From CAVTTH01 sp963737545 (GTDB taxonomy: Bacteria > Verrucomicrobiota > Verrucomicrobiia > Chthoniobacterales > UBA10450), in NCBI GenBank assembly GCA_963737545.1, contig CAVTTH010000003.1, forward strand, positions 992,001 to 1,056,000: a stretch of 64,000 nucleotides of DNA. The letters run 5' to 3'. Below the pieces are notes generated by a model. That model was not told where the DNA came from, made no database searches, and worked only from the letters and a program-made list of their open reading frames with translations. A program made the translations under genes and the position numbers. Positions within the stretch are counted from its first letter, which is position 1. Each line of letters begins with the position of its first letter. Shown piece by piece: positions 1 to 8,618 of the stretch.

Positions 1-185
1 GCAGCGAAGAGAAGATTGAGCGCGATGTAGCTCGCGCCGACAAAGGCCGCGAACTGCGGCCAGGTCAGCCCGAGCAACCATTGATAGGCGTTACGCCAAT
101 GCCATCTCTCGGTATTGAGCTTGAGAAATTCGATCTGCCCTGCACGGACCGAAACCGGTGCGCGCGTCCTTTTCTTCCTTTTCAT
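1..185 (-). CDS. Inward-rectifier K+ channel-like protein, N-terminal fragment
   Basis: The window edge cuts this gene, so only the first 61 codons (ATG at 185) are visible. A basic head is followed by a Trp-rich amphipathic stretch (NAYQWLLGLTWPQF) and the start of a membrane helix (YIALNLLFA). This is the slide-helix plus first-transmembrane pattern of bacterial Kir (KirBac) channels, where a 'WP.F' motif precedes 'Y..NLLFA'. The selectivity filter and cytoplasmic domain lie outside the window, so channel function is inferred from the N-terminus only. The start is clear because an ATG opens the basic leader and no longer frame precedes it. Confidence 0.6.
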   Translation of the reverse strand, partial: MKRKKRTRAPVSVRAGQIEFLKLNTERWHWRNAYQWLLGLTWPQFAAFVGASYIALNLLFA

Positions 186-283
186 GAACAAAGTCTAACC
201 ACTTTCTGAGCGTCCGCAGTTGTTCGCTAAGGGCAGGTGGATCGAGCGCTCCACCGCTCGATGTATGAGCCGGCGTTTCCGGC

Positions 284-310
284 GCGTCTCACAGAGACGC
301 GGCTACAGCA
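284..310. repeat. Short intergenic palindrome ending GCGGCTACAGCA
   Basis: A 7-bp hairpin (GCGTCTC-aca-GAGACGC) is followed by GGCTACAGCA. Similar hairpins with a 'CGGCTACAG' or 'CCGCTACAG' edge occur at 17909-17972 and 59702-59746, so this looks like one copy of a dispersed intergenic palindrome family. It lies between the channel gene start and the 3' end of the 2H phosphoesterase gene. Confidence 0.5.
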
Positions 311-349
311 GAATGGCGTGCCGACTAAATCAACGGTGCGCTAATCGGC

Positions 350-1093
350 TCACGGCTCCAAATTCAGTTCCTTGAGTTTCTTCGCTGCCGTGCCGAACTG
401 GCCTAGCTGGTAAACGGCCGCGCCTGCGGGCGAGAAGGTGAACGGCTCAAACGGTTCGGCCAGCATCTTGTCGAGGTATTCCCTGGGGGCGACGCCAATG
501 GTGACATGTGGATTGAAATTCTCGCCGGAACCCTTCGGCACAAACTTCGAAACGTAGCCGATCAATGCCGGGTCGATGATCGGATCTTCCGGCGTGGTGA
601 TGAAAGCAGACGAGTCTCCGGTTTCCACCGTGAACAAAGCCACAGCGGCAATCAGGTCGGCTTGCAGCTTGAGCAGTTCCGGCGTGGGTTTTGCGCAGAT
701 GCCCGCGAGGCCTGTCGCGCCGCTCGGGATGTAGTAGTATTTGAAGGCCTCCAACTTCATGCCGTTCACGTTGGCGTGGGCGAGAACCTTGCTGGCGACG
801 GTATACACCTCGTCGAGTTCCGCCGTGCGAACGAAACGCTGGATCAGAGTGATGTGCGGCCGGTGCGTTGCATCGAGGACGAAACCTTTCGGGAAAACCT
901 TGAGCAGGCGAGCGTTGTCCTCGGCGGAATGTTGGAGCATCGTAGTGTCCGGCTCCAGCAAGATGTCGATGGCCGTGACGGGGTTTTGATCGGCGGCCGT
1001 GGCGTGGCCGGTGCCAAGGACAAGCGCCGCGAAGGCACACGCCATCGCTCCTTTGATCAGAAGGCTCGTTAGGTTCTTCGTGATTGGTTCCAA
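350..1093 (-). CDS. Secreted 2H phosphoesterase / 2'-5' RNA ligase-like protein
   Basis: This 247-residue protein has a hydrophobic leader ending near residue 33 (GTGHATA|ADQ), so it is probably exported. Two H-x-T motifs, H80-I-T and H196-V-T, are spaced about 115 residues apart, the signature of the 2H phosphoesterase superfamily (2'-5' RNA ligases, cyclic phosphodiesterases). Family members act on 2',3'-cyclic phosphates or related nucleotide esters; the substrate here is unknown. It starts 5 bp after the secreted HAD phosphatase gene ends, on the same strand, so the two are probably one operon for periplasmic phosphoester turnover. Confidence 0.75.
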   Translation of the reverse strand: MEPITKNLTSLLIKGAMACAFAALVLGTGHATAADQNPVTAIDILLEPDTTMLQHSAEDNARLLKVFPKGFVLDATHRPHITLIQRFVRTAELDEVYTVASKVLAHANVNGMKLEAFKYYYIPSGATGLAGICAKPTPELLKLQADLIAAVALFTVETGDSSAFITTPEDPIIDPALIGYVSKFVPKGSGENFNPHVTIGVAPREYLDKMLAEPFEPFTFSPAGAAVYQLGQFGTAAKKLKELNLEP

Positions 1094-1098
1094 GCTGG

Positions 1099-2091
1099 TT
1101 ACTGCTCGAAGGCAAAGACTTTCTTCCAGTCGTCCTTCATGCTGATTACCGTCCAGTTGTCTTTCTTCGCTTCGGCCATGAGCGCGTCGCTAAAGGTGCC
1201 GATCTTCGAGTCTGGGCCGTAGGCGAACTCGCGGACGGCATCATCGTGATGCACCAACATCATCAGCCGCGCGCCGCCTCCACCTTGCGTCCACTCCAGC
1301 ATTTGCTGATCGCCATCCGAATTGCCGAACGCCGCGATGGGCCGGCGGCCAATGTGCGAGTTGATCCCAATGGGTTTGCCGGTCTTGTCGTCAATGAAAT
1401 TGATTTCCGGCAAACGCACAAGAACCGGCTTGCCGTGGCGCATTTCATATTTTGTCTTGATGCTGCTGCCGACGACCTGCTCGGGCGGAACACCATAGAC
1501 CTTCTCCGTCCACGGGCGCATGAACTCGATGCCGCCACCCGAAACGATGAAGGTCTTGAAGCCGTTCGCCCGCAGGTAGGCGAGCAATTCAATCATCGGC
1601 AGATAAACACACTCGGTTAAGGGCTTCTTGAATTTTGGATGCTCTGCCGTCGCGATCCAGTCGGTAACAATTTTCTCGAACTCGGTCGTCGTCATGCCGG
1701 CATGCGTGACCATGATGATCTTTGCGATGGCCGGTTCGCCGCCGGCGAGTGCGCCCTTGACATTGCCCTTGAGGAGCGAGGCAAAGGGTTCCTTCGTTTT
1801 CCACTCCGGGTGCTGCGGCGCGAGCGTCTTCACGCGGTCGAGCGCGAAGAGGAGTTGGAAATACATTGGCTGCTCGCACCAGAGCGTGCCGTCGTTGTCA
1901 AACGTTGCGATTCGCTCGTTAGGCGGAACGAAATCGGGTGAGCCTTCCTTCGTCGCCTTGGCGACGAAATCGGTGATGGACTGCTTCGTCGCGCCGTCAT
2001 TCCACGAAGGAAGCGGGTCCTGGGCGTAAGTAGTGGTTAGGCTGGTGAATGAAATCGCCAGCAACGTCAATGTGCTGAGGATTGGTTTCAT
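1099..2091 (-). CDS. Secreted HAD-superfamily phosphatase
   Basis: The 330-residue protein begins with a typical signal peptide (cleavage near YAQ|DP, residue 23). HAD motif I is the segment FDNDGTLW with nucleophile D65 and acid/base D67; motif II is the VSGGG segment around residue 180; motif IV is GNSDGDQQM near residue 256. This arrangement matches secreted phosphoserine-phosphatase-like HAD hydrolases of about this length. It precedes the 2H phosphoesterase with a 5-bp gap, consistent with co-transcription. The natural substrate cannot be deduced. Confidence 0.8.
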   Translation of the reverse strand: MKPILSTLTLLAISFTSLTTTYAQDPLPSWNDGATKQSITDFVAKATKEGSPDFVPPNERIATFDNDGTLWCEQPMYFQLLFALDRVKTLAPQHPEWKTKEPFASLLKGNVKGALAGGEPAIAKIIMVTHAGMTTTEFEKIVTDWIATAEHPKFKKPLTECVYLPMIELLAYLRANGFKTFIVSGGGIEFMRPWTEKVYGVPPEQVVGSSIKTKYEMRHGKPVLVRLPEINFIDDKTGKPIGINSHIGRRPIAAFGNSDGDQQMLEWTQGGGGARLMMLVHHDDAVREFAYGPDSKIGTFSDALMAEAKKDNWTVISMKDDWKKVFAFEQ

Positions 2092-2153
2092 GGTTGTCGT
2101 CGTTTGGTTCGTGTTCGCTGGTCAATTCGCAGGCCGCCTCCTTTTGCGGGTGC

Positions 2154-2957
2154 TCAGGGTGAAATGTTGTCGTCGCGATTCAGGAGCTCCTTGAGGTGAA
2201 CGATGGGTTCCTGGCTAATCCGGAATATCCCGCGGCGCGGACGGTCCAGGTCGAGCACGACAAAAATTGTTCCGCCAATGAGAATAACCAACAACCATTT
2301 CCCGACCATCATCCGATGGTTCGCAATCCCGCCGGCGAAACCTACCGTAGCCATGGCGAGGATCGTTCCACCGAAAAGCAAAAGCACGACACCGTCCGGC
2401 ACCCGGTCCTCGAATGCGTGCACCCGTCGCCGATGCACCGACCATTCGTCGTTCAGCGCGCCCACCATGCAGTCCAGGTTTCTTATCGGTGGATCGCGCT
2501 GCGCTTCATCGCTCACCAGGCTCCACAGCTCGCCATGAAGTCTCTCGGTCCGATCGATCGCTTTCTGCACCGCGACGAGATTCGGGCCCGCGTCGAAGAA
2601 GGCCAGCCGGGCGTCCACGAACTGACCGAACGATTTCTGAAACTGGGCGCGCGCCGGTGGTGGCAGGAGGCTGCCACAAAGGAACAAGCGGTGCAGGATG
2701 TTTGCCTCCTCCGTCACCAATCGCTGCCGCTCGGAGTAGCGATCCGCCGCCATCCCGAAAGCAAAAGCGAGGAGCAGCGCGAGCAGGCCGAGCAGCGCCA
2801 CTTTGAGGGCCACATAGACCTCGCGCCCGGCGTCGTGCGTGTCCGCGTGCCAATGGCGTCCGCTGCGATAAGCCACCTCGAAGGCCACGAGCGAGGTGGC
2901 GAGCAAGATGACCACAATCCAGAAGGCGCCCTGATAATAAAGCCAGTCGGGTTTCAT
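2154..2957 (-). CDS. DUF4239 (bestrophin-like) membrane protein
   Basis: The 267-residue protein has two hydrophobic segments near the N-terminus (about 10-28 and 48-70), a soluble middle with the segment 'RQRLVTEEANILHRLFL', and two C-terminal membrane segments followed by 'LDLDRPRRGIFRISQ'. This topology and the closing D-x-D/E-x-P-R-x-G motif are typical of DUF4239, a family annotated as bestrophin-like and of unproven function. A second family member, frameshifted, is at 18022-18808. ATG at 2957 precedes the first membrane segment directly. Confidence 0.75.
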   Translation of the reverse strand: MKPDWLYYQGAFWIVVILLATSLVAFEVAYRSGRHWHADTHDAGREVYVALKVALLGLLALLLAFAFGMAADRYSERQRLVTEEANILHRLFLCGSLLPPPARAQFQKSFGQFVDARLAFFDAGPNLVAVQKAIDRTERLHGELWSLVSDEAQRDPPIRNLDCMVGALNDEWSVHRRRVHAFEDRVPDGVVLLLFGGTILAMATVGFAGGIANHRMMVGKWLLVILIGGTIFVVLDLDRPRRGIFRISQEPIVHLKELLNRDDNISP

Positions 2958-3139
2958 TGTTCACTCATTCTTCGGTCCCGGCCCGGTCAAAGAAAGCATA
3001 ACTCGTCACGTTTAATAACTGGGCTGCATCGATCGCAGGGGATATTGTGCGTCGCTCTTCGTTCTACGTCTTAGGCCGATGAACCGGGCGCGCCGGTGTT
3101 GGTTTTTTCGGAGAACTATACTTCTTTCGCTGGCGAATT

Positions 3140-3169
3140 CGCGAGCCGCCTCGTGAGAGACGGCCCGCG
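3140..3169. repeat. GC-rich palindrome of the sulfatase-flanking repeat family
   Basis: An imperfect hairpin (CGCGAGCCGCCTC / GAGACGGCCCGCG) is followed by GTGTTTCACAATCGAAG. Near-identical units with the same tail lie at 6893-6950 and 10738-10796, with degenerate ones at 8694-8714 and 8941-8996. It sits just 3' of the frameshifted sulfatase gene and could also stop transcription, although no U-tract is present. Confidence 0.6.
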
Positions 3170-3203
3170 TGTTTCACAATCGAAGGATTGTCCCGGCCTC
3201 TAG

Positions 3204-3773
3204 CTATTGGCTCGGATGCTGCGCGGACATCTCCTTAACCTTCTGGAGGATGTTGGAGAGGTTGTAACTCGCAGCCTCCTGGAGCGGTGGGAACTCAGCG
3301 TAAGACTCGAGTTCCTTCATCCACATGAGCTGGCCGATGGGCAGGAGGTTCCAGTCATAGATATACGCCGTGCTCGGGGCGGCGATGGCGCCGCCGGCAC
3401 CCGACGCGCTCTTCGTGTCGTCCCCCCAGGCCTGTTCGAACGGATCGCGCGCGATGTTGTCGACCTGAGTCCAGGCGTAGGTTTCAGGAGCATAGATCGA
3501 CTTGAGGCCGGTCGCACCCATCATGGTGTAGTAGAACTTCCAGTTCTTGTAGCGAACGGCCGATGGGATGCTGCCCTGGTAGTAGAAGAAGTAATCACGA
3601 TTGCTCTCCGTCTTGCCCGTGAGGAAGGAGAGCTGGTTGATACCGGCAAGCTTGGTCTTCTTGATGCCCTCGGTACTTGCCCGCCATGATCTGCTTGTTG
3701 AGTTCATCCCCCTTCGGTCCGCCGGCGATTTCCACGAACGTGGGCATCCAGTCATACAAGGCGAAGATACCAT
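3204..3773 (-). pseudogene. Sulfatase, C-terminal part after a frameshift
   Basis: This frame encodes the C-terminal third of the sulfatase whose first 415 or so residues lie in another frame at 3595-4920. True homology begins around 3672; the bases above that are a shadow of the upstream frame. Removing one G from the GG at 3672-3673 joins the frames as GKYEGIKKTK, giving a 571-residue protein close in length to its neighbour at 9058-10689. Segments 'NWKFYYTMMG' and 'DPFEQAWG' match C-terminal landmarks of that neighbour. Sequencing error and genuine inactivation are both possible. Confidence 0.7.
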
Positions 3774-4920
3774 TGAAGATCGTGCCCGGCTGGATCACGC
3801 CCTTCCAGCGGATGACCTGCGGAACGCGCATGCCGCCTTCCCACGTCGTCATCTTGGTGCCTTTGAACGGGGTGATGCCACCATCCGGGTAGGTTTGAGT
3901 CTCGGCCCCGTTGTCGGTCGTGAAAACGACGATGGTGTTATCGAGTTCACCCATGTCTTCGAGCTTCTTCAGCACCACGCCGATGTTGTCGTCCATCTGC
4001 TTCATACCGGCTTCGTTGATGCCCCAGTCCTTGCCGCCTGTGGTACCCAGCATGGCTTGGTACTTGGGCGACAGTGTCGTCGTGATGTGCATGCGGGCCG
4101 GGTTGTACCAGACGAAGAACGGCTTGTTCGTCTTCTTGGGATCGTTGCGATCGAGAAAGTCGACCACGTGCGAGGAAATCTCCTCATCCACCGTTTCCGC
4201 GCGCTTGAGCGTGAGCGGACCTTCATCCTTGCCCGTCTGTTTTGCCGCCGTGCCGTCGGGGGATTTCATCCACAGGACGGGCCGCGGCGGCGTCAGGCAA
4301 TTGCTGGTCCTCGGGTCCAGTTCGCCCGGAGGATTCGGAACTCCGGGAATCGGAATCGTTTTGCAGGGCGGCACAACGGCCTGCTTGTCCGGGCTGCTGT
4401 TGATATCCGGGAAGCTGACCTGCTCCATTGCATCCAGGTGATAGAGGTAACCCCAGAATTCCTGGAAGCCGTGCGCCGTCGGCAGGGAATCCGGATTGTC
4501 GCCCAGGTGGTTCTTCCCGAACTGGCCGGTGGTATAGCCAAGATCGTAGAGGAACTTGGCGATCGTCGGCGTCCCCGGTCGCAGATAGGAAATCGCGCCC
4601 GGCAACTGCGGCATGAGCATGCCCGCGCGCATCGGGGTCATGCCGGTGAAGAAGGCCGTGCGCCCGGCAGTGCAACTCGACTCCGCATAGGCGGTCATAA
4701 ACATGCCGCCTTCCTTCGCGAGGCGATCGATGTTGGGTGTTTCCCCGACCATCAAACCGCGATGATAACAACCCGGCTGCATCCAGCCGATGTCATCGCC
4801 CATGATGAAGAGGATGTTTGGTTTCTTGTCCGCCGCCTGACTCGAAGCGACAGCGCCGAGGAGCGCCGCCACGGCCGCAAGCAGCAAACAGCTGCTATGG
4901 ATCAATGTTTGTCTTTTCAT
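3595..4920 (-). CDS. Secreted arylsulfatase (CTAGR type), N-terminal part, frameshifted
   Basis: A signal peptide (residues 1-29, ...SSQA|ADKK) is followed by the sulfatase core. Metal-binding D42-D43 lie in the segment FIMGDDIGW, and the formylglycine site is C83-T-A-G-R, a C-x-A-x-R variant of the usual C-x-P-x-R. Further core motifs include 'GKNHLGD' and 'VVFTTDNGAETQ'. Sulfatases hydrolyse sulfate esters on polysaccharides or small molecules in the periplasm. The frame breaks near 3672 (see the 3204-3773 entry), and the last 20 or so residues of this frame are spurious. A DosR-like box lies about 150 bp upstream of the start. Confidence 0.8.
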   Translation of the reverse strand: MKRQTLIHSSCLLLAAVAALLGAVASSQAADKKPNILFIMGDDIGWMQPGCYHRGLMVGETPNIDRLAKEGGMFMTAYAESSCTAGRTAFFTGMTPMRAGMLMPQLPGAISYLRPGTPTIAKFLYDLGYTTGQFGKNHLGDNPDSLPTAHGFQEFWGYLYHLDAMEQVSFPDINSSPDKQAVVPPCKTIPIPGVPNPPGELDPRTSNCLTPPRPVLWMKSPDGTAAKQTGKDEGPLTLKRAETVDEEISSHVVDFLDRNDPKKTNKPFFVWYNPARMHITTTLSPKYQAMLGTTGGKDWGINEAGMKQMDDNIGVVLKKLEDMGELDNTIVVFTTDNGAETQTYPDGGITPFKGTKMTTWEGGMRVPQVIRWKGVIQPGTIFNGIFALYDWMPTFVEIAGGPKGDELNKQIMAGKYRGHQEDQACRYQPALLPHGQDGEQS

Positions 4921-5069
4921 TTTTCCTTTCTTCTATTGCTTGGTTTTGGTTGCTGAACCGGAGCAGAGTTCTCTGAAATAAGTTGAAGTTTTCATGGTTC
5001 ACTTTCGCCGCGGGGCACGGAAGCGCACCGTAACGCATGACGACGTTGCCGGTTTTCTCCTGTCCACGT

Positions 5070-5089
5070 CTATAGGACTTTAGTCGTAC
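5070..5089 (-). promoter_or_regulatory. DosR-like palindromic box upstream of sulfatase 4920
   Basis: On the plus strand it reads CTATAGGACTTTAGTCGTAC. The core GGACTTTAGTC is an inverted repeat. Ten such boxes in this window share the pattern TAT-n-GGACYTTRGTC and the same orientation towards the gene. This one is 150 bp upstream of the sulfatase ATG. Confidence 0.6.
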
Positions 5090-5142
5090 ATGGAATCGAC
5101 GGTGATCTCGCGGTCGAATTGCAGGCCAATCGGGACCAAGAA

Positions 5143-5169
5143 GCGGGCGGCTCTCGCGAGCCGCCCGCT
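5143..5169. terminator. Strong hairpin 3' of the sulfatase remnant
   Basis: GCGGGCGGCTC and GAGCCGCCCGC form an 11-bp stem with a small loop, just downstream (minus-strand sense) of the sulfatase remnant stop codon. The corresponding hairpin at 9014-9041 follows the intact paralogue, so the hairpin was duplicated together with the gene end. Confidence 0.55.
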
Positions 5170-5185
5170 GTGAGGGTCACTCGGA

Positions 5186-5385
5186 TTACTGGCCGGTGCC
5201 TTTGGCTGCCGCCTCCGCCTGGGCCATCTTTTTCGCCAGTTCCGCTTTCACGGCCTCAAGGTTGAAGCTCGCGCCGTGCTGTATCGGCGGGTATTCGATG
5301 AAGGTCTGTAGTTCCTTGCCCATCACCTGCTGGACGAAGACGAAGCGCCAGAATTGGAACTTGAACCAAAGCGAAAATATTGCTG
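5186..5385 (-). pseudogene. Remnant: C-terminal ~65 codons of a sulfatase gene
   Basis: These 200 bp are about 93% identical by eye to 9058-9255, the 3' end of the intact sulfatase, including the stop codon at 5186-5188 and the downstream hairpin. Homology stops abruptly near 5385, where the sequence turns into unrelated DNA before the DUF2252 stop. Nothing upstream could supply a start, so this is a truncated duplicate. It shows that recombination has already deleted one sulfatase copy here. Confidence 0.75.
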
Positions 5386-5451
5386 CGCACGCACCGTTCG
5401 TTCTTCTGCCTCGTTAGGCCCTTTTATAATTGAGTCCCGGGAGCGGGGCCG

Positions 5452-6882
5452 CTACTCCCGCTCGATGATCACTTCCAACTTTCCATCTTTCACTGCCTTC
5501 GTGAGAACCTTGTGATCGCGTTCGCTTTGATCGGCGTAGGCGATGGAGAAGTCCGCGACGGCCCGGTCGAATTTGTCGCTCTTGCCAAGGTATCCGCTGA
5601 TCTTTGCCGGCTCGCCGCAGCGAGCGTGGGCATGTGCGAGGGTTGATCCGCATAACTCGGCGTATTGCATCATCGTTGTGCGATTGAAGACCTCGACCAG
5701 CATCTTGATCTTCATGTCTCTGAGCTGCCGGACGTAAAGTTGCCGGCCGGCCGGGCCGACCGTCCAGCCCAGGAAGAGGTCGCTGGCCGATTGCATCAGC
5801 CGGCACCCGTTCACCACTCGCTGGCCGTGGTTGGGGTAGATGCTCTTTCCGGCGTATGCCTCCAGCACAGAGGGGCCTGCTTCCTTTACCTGAAGAAAAA
5901 GCGGGTCCGTTTCGCTGGCCAGGAGCAGCAGGATGCCACACCACGTGCCCACGCTTCCGACGCCCACCACTTTGATCGCGACATCGCACAGTTGGTAATG
6001 ATCCAGGAGAAGCCGGCGATCTTCCTGCATGGTCTCGCGATAGCTGGCGAACGCCCTCTTAACACCGGCGAAAAACTCCTCGTGCTCCTTCTCTCGCCAA
6101 TGATAAATGAGGGGAGGGTTATCTTTGATCTTCGGCAAGCGGCCGACGACCTCCGCTAGCTTGGGAAAATCATGCTCAGCCACGCTGCGAACGCGCGCTT
6201 CGCCTAACCGTTTCCGAATCCGCGAGCGAGTTTCTTTGTCCCGGATCGTGGGAATCACGTCTTCGATGTCGATGTGCGCGTACCAGACATCGAGCACGTG
6301 CATCTCGCTAAACTCCGCCATTCGCTCTCGATACGATCGAACGCACGCCGCGGCTGCGTCCCACGCAAAGCTTTCGCTGAAACCGTTGTTTCGAGAGGCG
6401 AGGACAAAGCTGGCGGCCAGGCGCTTCACGTCCCATTCCCATGGGGCGGGGAGCGTTTCATCAAGATCGTTGATATCGAAAATGACCCGTCGCTCCGGCG
6501 TTGCGAACGCGCCGAAGTTTAGAAGGTGGCAATCGCCGCAAGCCTGCACCCGCAGCCCGCTCACCGGCGTGTTGGCCAGATCGCTCGCCATATTCAGGGC
6601 TGCACCGCGGTAGAAGGTGAACGGCGTCTGCATCATTCGCCCGTGCCGAACAGGAACAAGCTGCGCGATGCGTCCATTGTCCGACGCCTTTACGAGCGCA
6701 ACGGGATCGGGTCGGTCGTTAGGGGATTTCCAATCCGCGTGAGATTGTCGCAGGCATTTGTCACGCAGGCTTTTGCCCATCGCATACAGTTCGGCCAGCG
6801 ATGGCCGGGAGAGGAAAGCTCGCGTTGAACCGGCCGCGCGGCGGCGCGACGTAGATTTGGATGATTTGCGAAGCATGGCCAT
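5452..6882 (-). CDS. DUF2252 family protein
   Basis: The 476-residue protein carries the DUF2252 hallmarks: 'FYRGAALNMASDL' near residue 90, 'CGDCHLLNFG' near 120 and 'FDINDLDETLPAPWEWDVKR' near 140. The family is distantly related to protein and aminoglycoside kinase folds, and the GDxHxxNFG/DxND residues resemble a catalytic loop and metal-binding Asp, but no activity is established. No signal peptide is visible, so it is probably cytoplasmic. It lies between sulfatase genes on the same strand, but intervening hairpins suggest a separate transcript. Confidence 0.8.
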   Translation of the reverse strand: MAMLRKSSKSTSRRRAAGSTRAFLSRPSLAELYAMGKSLRDKCLRQSHADWKSPNDRPDPVALVKASDNGRIAQLVPVRHGRMMQTPFTFYRGAALNMASDLANTPVSGLRVQACGDCHLLNFGAFATPERRVIFDINDLDETLPAPWEWDVKRLAASFVLASRNNGFSESFAWDAAAACVRSYRERMAEFSEMHVLDVWYAHIDIEDVIPTIRDKETRSRIRKRLGEARVRSVAEHDFPKLAEVVGRLPKIKDNPPLIYHWREKEHEEFFAGVKRAFASYRETMQEDRRLLLDHYQLCDVAIKVVGVGSVGTWCGILLLLASETDPLFLQVKEAGPSVLEAYAGKSIYPNHGQRVVNGCRLMQSASDLFLGWTVGPAGRQLYVRQLRDMKIKMLVEVFNRTTMMQYAELCGSTLAHAHARCGEPAKISGYLGKSDKFDRAVADFSIAYADQSERDHKVLTKAVKDGKLEVIIERE

Positions 6883-6904
6883 GTGGATCTTAACGATTGA
6901 GGTC

Positions 6905-6932
6905 GCGGGCCGCTTCGCAAGAAGCGGCCCGC
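6905..6932. terminator. 12-bp perfect hairpin 3' of sulfatase 6957-8618
   Basis: GCGGGCCGCTTC and GAAGCGGCCCGC pair perfectly around a GCAA tetraloop, followed by GTGATTCACGATCGAA. It is the best-conserved stem of the sulfatase-flanking repeat family and sits between the sulfatase stop and the DUF2252 start, where it could end transcription. Confidence 0.6.
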
Positions 6933-6956
6933 GTGATTCACGATCGAATCAACTGG

Positions 6957-8618
6957 TTAGCCGCCGCCGCCTTTGGTGTTGGGTGGGTTATTCACGTCCA
7001 GCGCCGGCACCGGGTTTTCCGGATTCTTCAGGTTTGGAATCAGGTCATCCGAATCGCCGCCGGGGAAGCGCTTGAGGTTGGGATACTTGATGATCGACTT
7101 GTTGAACTCCATCTTCACCTCGTCGTTTAGAGCTAAAGCCCAGCCATTGTCCTGGCCCGCATATTTGCCCGGCGAGTTGCTCACTTGCCGCAGTGACATG
7201 GAACCATTGAAGAGCATGTCGTACTTCTCGTAGGGGTCCATCGTCAGGCAGTAAACCGCCGGCTCAGGGGCAGTGTTCTGGCTCGCGCCCAGCCAGGTAT
7301 CTTTGGCCGTGTAGAGGAATTTCCACGCAATTTTGAGGTCGGGGTTACTGGGATCGCCGGCGACGTCCACACGCGCGCCGTGGAACTCCTCGCCGCCAAT
7401 GTAGATCCACGTATTGCGAGCAGAATGTTTCGCTTTTCCAAGAATCCACGCGCTGTTGTCGATACTGTCGAAGTAGATCGGCTTGCCGTTGTTGTCCTTC
7501 ATTTCACCGACTGGCGGCGGTGTGATACCCGCCATTGCGGCCAACGTGGACCAGCAGTCGATATGCGACATCATCTCGCCAAGCTCCTTACCCGCGGGAA
7601 TGTGACCCGTCCACCACATGACGCCCGGCACGCGGAAGGCCCCCTCGAAGCACGAACTCTTCTCTCCTCGGAACGGGGTCGTTCCCGCGTCGGGATATGC
7701 ATCCTGCCAGGCACCGTTGTCGCCCGTGAGGATGACGATGGTATTGGGCGCCTCGGCGCGGATCGCGTCCATGACCTTCCCGACGTTGTCGTCAAGTTCC
7801 AGGATCGAATCCGAATACCGCCCGAGTTTGGACTTCCCGACGAAGGCTTTGGCCGGGTTGTTGGGATTGTGCATCTTCATGAAGTTGACGTCCATGAAGA
7901 ACGGCTTGCCATCCTTCGCATGCTTCTTGATGTAATCGACGGCCGACGCCGTCTGGCGGACATCGTACTCGGCGAGGTAGTCCCAGGTGATCTCAGGACC
8001 TTTCTTGGCGGGCTGTCCCGCGACGCCTTCCCACTCGAACATGTTGACGATCTTGAAATACTCTTCGGAGAATTTCGGGTTGTAAGACGGAAACCACGGG
8101 TGGAATTCGTTGGTGGTGTTGGCGTAGGTGTAAACCCCCGGGTAATACGCGCCGAAGTGCTTCATCTCGTCGAAGCCGTGTTCGATCGGATAGGACTCCG
8201 GAACATCGCCGAGGTGCCACTTGCCGGAGTAGTAGGTGCCGTAGCCGTTCTTTTTGAAGAACTCGGCGATGGTCGGCGTTTCTTTGCGCAGCCAGTTGCG
8301 ATCGCCGGGAACGACGACTATGGACAAGGCCGAGCGGATGGGAATGCGCCCGGTCATGAATGAGGCGCGGCCAGCGGTGCAACTCGCCTGCCCATACCAG
8401 CTGGTGAAGTAAGTTCCTTCTTTGGCGAGGCGATCGACGTTCGGCGTCGGGTGCCCCAGCGCCGCGCCGCCACCGCTGATGTAACCGAAGTCGGTCCAGC
8501 CGGTGTCGTCTGTCATGAGCATGACTATGTTGGGTTTTTGATCCGCCGACTGCGCCGAGATCGCAACGAGTGCGGCGATCAGCGGGACGGCCCATTGTGT
8601 TAGTATTTTCAGTTTCAT
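6957..8618 (-). CDS. Secreted arylsulfatase (CTAGR type)
   Basis: I place the start at the ATG at 8618, which opens a clean signal peptide (MKLKILTQWAVPL...SAQS|ADQ); an upstream in-frame extension of 43 codons is basic, low-quality sequence. The 553-residue enzyme has metal-binding D37-D38, the formylglycine site C80-T-A-G-R, 'GKWHLGD' and 'VILTGDNGAWQ'. It should hydrolyse a sulfate ester in the periplasm after conversion of C80 to formylglycine, perhaps by the FGE encoded at 34640-35749. It is paralogous to the sulfatases on either side. Substrate is unknown. Confidence 0.88.
   Translation of the reverse strand: MKLKILTQWAVPLIAALVAISAQSADQKPNIVMLMTDDTGWTDFGYISGGGAALGHPTPNVDRLAKEGTYFTSWYGQASCTAGRASFMTGRIPIRSALSIVVVPGDRNWLRKETPTIAEFFKKNGYGTYYSGKWHLGDVPESYPIEHGFDEMKHFGAYYPGVYTYANTTNEFHPWFPSYNPKFSEEYFKIVNMFEWEGVAGQPAKKGPEITWDYLAEYDVRQTASAVDYIKKHAKDGKPFFMDVNFMKMHNPNNPAKAFVGKSKLGRYSDSILELDDNVGKVMDAIRAEAPNTIVILTGDNGAWQDAYPDAGTTPFRGEKSSCFEGAFRVPGVMWWTGHIPAGKELGEMMSHIDCWSTLAAMAGITPPPVGEMKDNNGKPIYFDSIDNSAWILGKAKHSARNTWIYIGGEEFHGARVDVAGDPSNPDLKIAWKFLYTAKDTWLGASQNTAPEPAVYCLTMDPYEKYDMLFNGSMSLRQVSNSPGKYAGQDNGWALALNDEVKMEFNKSIIKYPNLKRFPGGDSDDLIPNLKNPENPVPALDVNNPPNTKGGGG

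Noticed and set aside
3601..4956. 451-codon plus-strand open frame
   Set aside because: It is antisense to the CTAGR sulfatase, whose motifs are unmistakable on the other strand.
7380..8363. 327-codon plus-strand open frame
   Set aside because: Antisense shadow of the sulfatase at 6957-8618.
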